Shown here: piece after piece, positions 4,943 through 5,833 of the stretch
Position numbering within the stretch: position 1 is the first letter of the stretch
Layout of the letters: each line of letters opens with the position of its first letter
Origin: an uncultured Prevotella sp.
GTDB lineage: Bacteria; Bacteroidota; Bacteroidia; Bacteroidales; Bacteroidaceae
NCBI GenBank assembly: GCA_900550635.1
Contig: URSZ01000134.1
Span: 1 to 5,833, forward strand
Reading direction: 5' to 3'
DNA: 5,833 bases
Position numbers and translations under genes: made by a program
The notes under the pieces: model-generated
The model's input: the letters and a program-made list of their open reading frames with translations, nothing else
Told to the model about the DNA's origin: nothing
The model's database searches: none

Positions 4943-5488
4943 ATGCAAGAAAAACACCCGCTCGCCTTATTTGCACATTGCCCCAAATGCGGCTCATCCG
5001 AGTTCGCGGTAAACGACAGCCGCTCGAAGCGCTGCCGCAACTGCGGCTTCGTTTATTACCTGAACGCAAGCACGGCCGTGGCTGCCGTAATAACCGACGA
5101 GAGGGGAAGGATTCTTGTAGCAGTGCGCGCCCAGGAACCCGCGCGGGGAACGCTCGACCTTCCGGGCGGCTTCGTAGAGCCGGGCGAAAGCCTCGAGGAG
5201 GGGCTGCGGCGCGAAGTGATGGAAGAAACGGGGTGTACGATAAACGAAGCGAGATACCTTTTCTCGTTGCCGAACAAATACGTTTTTTCGGGATTTGAAG
5301 TGCCCACTACCGACTGCTTCTTCATGTGCAAAATCGAAAGCGGTAAATCCGCATGCGCGAACGACGACGTGGCCGGGCTTGAATGGATGGCGCCGGAAGA
5401 AATAACCCCTGAACGCTTCGGGCTGGCCTCGATAAGAAAAGGCATGGCATTGCTAATCGGGAAACTCAAAAACAACGCAGCAAAATAA
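4943..5488 (+). CDS. Nudix hydrolase with N-terminal zinc ribbon
   Basis: Nudix enzymes cleave nucleoside diphosphates linked to another group, using Mg2+ bound by the Nudix box. With the ATG at 4943 the product has 181 residues. Residues 13-34 form a four-cysteine zinc ribbon (CPKC at 13-16, CRNC at 31-34). The Nudix fold follows from about 44, with an intact box at 76-98: G76, E82, R90-E91, E94-E95 and G97 all fit GX5EX7REUXEEXGU. The ribbon resembles that of NADH pyrophosphatase NudC, but the NudC motif SQPWPFPxS after the box is absent; this position reads NKYVFSGFEVPTTDCFF (111-127). The substrate is therefore unknown and NudC should not be assigned. The gene has its own promoter and precedes topA in the same direction by 117 bp, but topA seems to have a separate -7 box. 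Confidence 0.9.
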   Translation: MQEKHPLALFAHCPKCGSSEFAVNDSRSKRCRNCGFVYYLNASTAVAAVITDERGRILVAVRAQEPARGTLDLPGGFVEPGESLEEGLRREVMEETGCTINEARYLFSLPNKYVFSGFEVPTTDCFFMCKIESGKSACANDDVAGLEWMAPEEITPERFGLASIRKGMALLIGKLKNNAAK

Positions 5489-5569
5489 AAAACACACCTT
5501 TACACATTATATATTAGTTAAATTCCAATTAAAACAAATACAAAAGAATACGGCTTAAAATATTTTATC

Positions 5570-5577
5570 TACTTTTG
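5570..5577 (+). promoter_or_regulatory. Putative -7 element of topA
   Basis: TACTTTTG matches TAnnTTTG and lies 28 nt before the topA ATG, in a strongly AT-rich stretch (5489-5570). No TTTG is visible at the usual upstream spacing. No terminator for the Nudix gene is evident in this gap, so readthrough is also possible. Confidence 0.5.
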
Positions 5578-5605
5578 CAGCCCGAACACCAAAAGCAAAC
5601 AAATA

Positions 5606-5833
5606 ATGCAAAAAAACCTCGTTATCGTCGAATCGCCGGCCAAAGCCAAAACAATACAAAACTATCTCGGAGACGACTATAAGGTGATGTCTTCCTACGG
5701 GCACATACGTGACCTTAAAAAGAAAAATTTCGGAATTGACCTCGACACATTCCAGCCCGAGTACGAAATCCCGAAAGACAAGGCCTCAATCGTCAAAGAA
5801 CTTAAAGCCGCTGCCTCGAAAGCAGAAAACGTT
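5606..5833 (+). CDS. topA: DNA topoisomerase I, N-terminal part
   Basis: Type IA topoisomerase relaxes negatively supercoiled DNA through a transient 5'-phosphotyrosine link. Only the first 76 codons are present; the frame is open at the window edge, so this is a boundary truncation and not a broken gene. MQKNLVIVESPAKAKTIQNY starts the Toprim domain, with the catalytic glutamate E9 in VIVESPAKAKTI. SSYGHIRDL (29-37) is the second conserved TopA motif, and the KKNFGIDLDTFQPEYEIP segment after it matches the bacterial TopA N-terminus. The Toprim DxD motif and the active-site tyrosine lie beyond the window. The ATG at 5606 puts the catalytic glutamate at its normal position. Confidence 0.96.
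   Translation, partial: MQKNLVIVESPAKAKTIQNYLGDDYKVMSSYGHIRDLKKKNFGIDLDTFQPEYEIPKDKASIVKELKAAASKAENV

Overview
The window looks like a chromosomal segment of a member of the Bacteroidota, most likely order Bacteroidales. Three signs point there: the gene order yajC - ybbR-like - coaE; promoters of the Bacteroides type (TTTG about 19-21 nt upstream of TAnnTTTG) before at least two genes; and A-rich leaders with little Shine-Dalgarno character. The genus cannot be fixed from the sequence.

Layout, left to right. Bases 51-2064 hold a compact forward cluster: yajC (preprotein translocase accessory subunit), a membrane-anchored YbbR-repeat protein, and coaE (dephospho-CoA kinase), with the last two overlapping by 20 bp. 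Bases 2065-2650 contain no credible gene; they hold a small REP-like hairpin, a composite repeat (copy A) and the terminator of the next gene. Two reverse-strand genes follow: tpx (thiol peroxidase, 2651-3151) and an exported DUF1080 / 3-keto-disaccharide hydrolase family protein (3339-4391). Bases 4392-4942 are a divergent intergenic region with a promoter for each neighbour and a second, inverted composite repeat (copy B). A zinc-ribbon Nudix hydrolase (4943-5488) and the first 76 codons of topA (5606 to the window edge) close the window, both forward.

The genes are mostly housekeeping (secretion, CoA synthesis, peroxide defence, nucleotide metabolism, DNA topology) plus one carbohydrate-related exported protein. 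No shared pathway links them beyond the yajC-ybbR-coaE cluster.

The most unusual content is non-coding. Copy A (2227-2466) and copy B (4524-4806, opposite orientation) are clearly homologous over about 240 bp and bracket the tpx/DUF1080 pair. Each carries three AT-rich imperfectly palindromic units phased at exactly 21 bp. The order of the units differs between copies: one distinctive unit sits at opposite ends of the array. This suggests a dispersed, MITE- or REP-like intergenic family whose internal array is remodelled, and an inverted pair that could support inversion of the bracketed genes. All alignments were made by eye.
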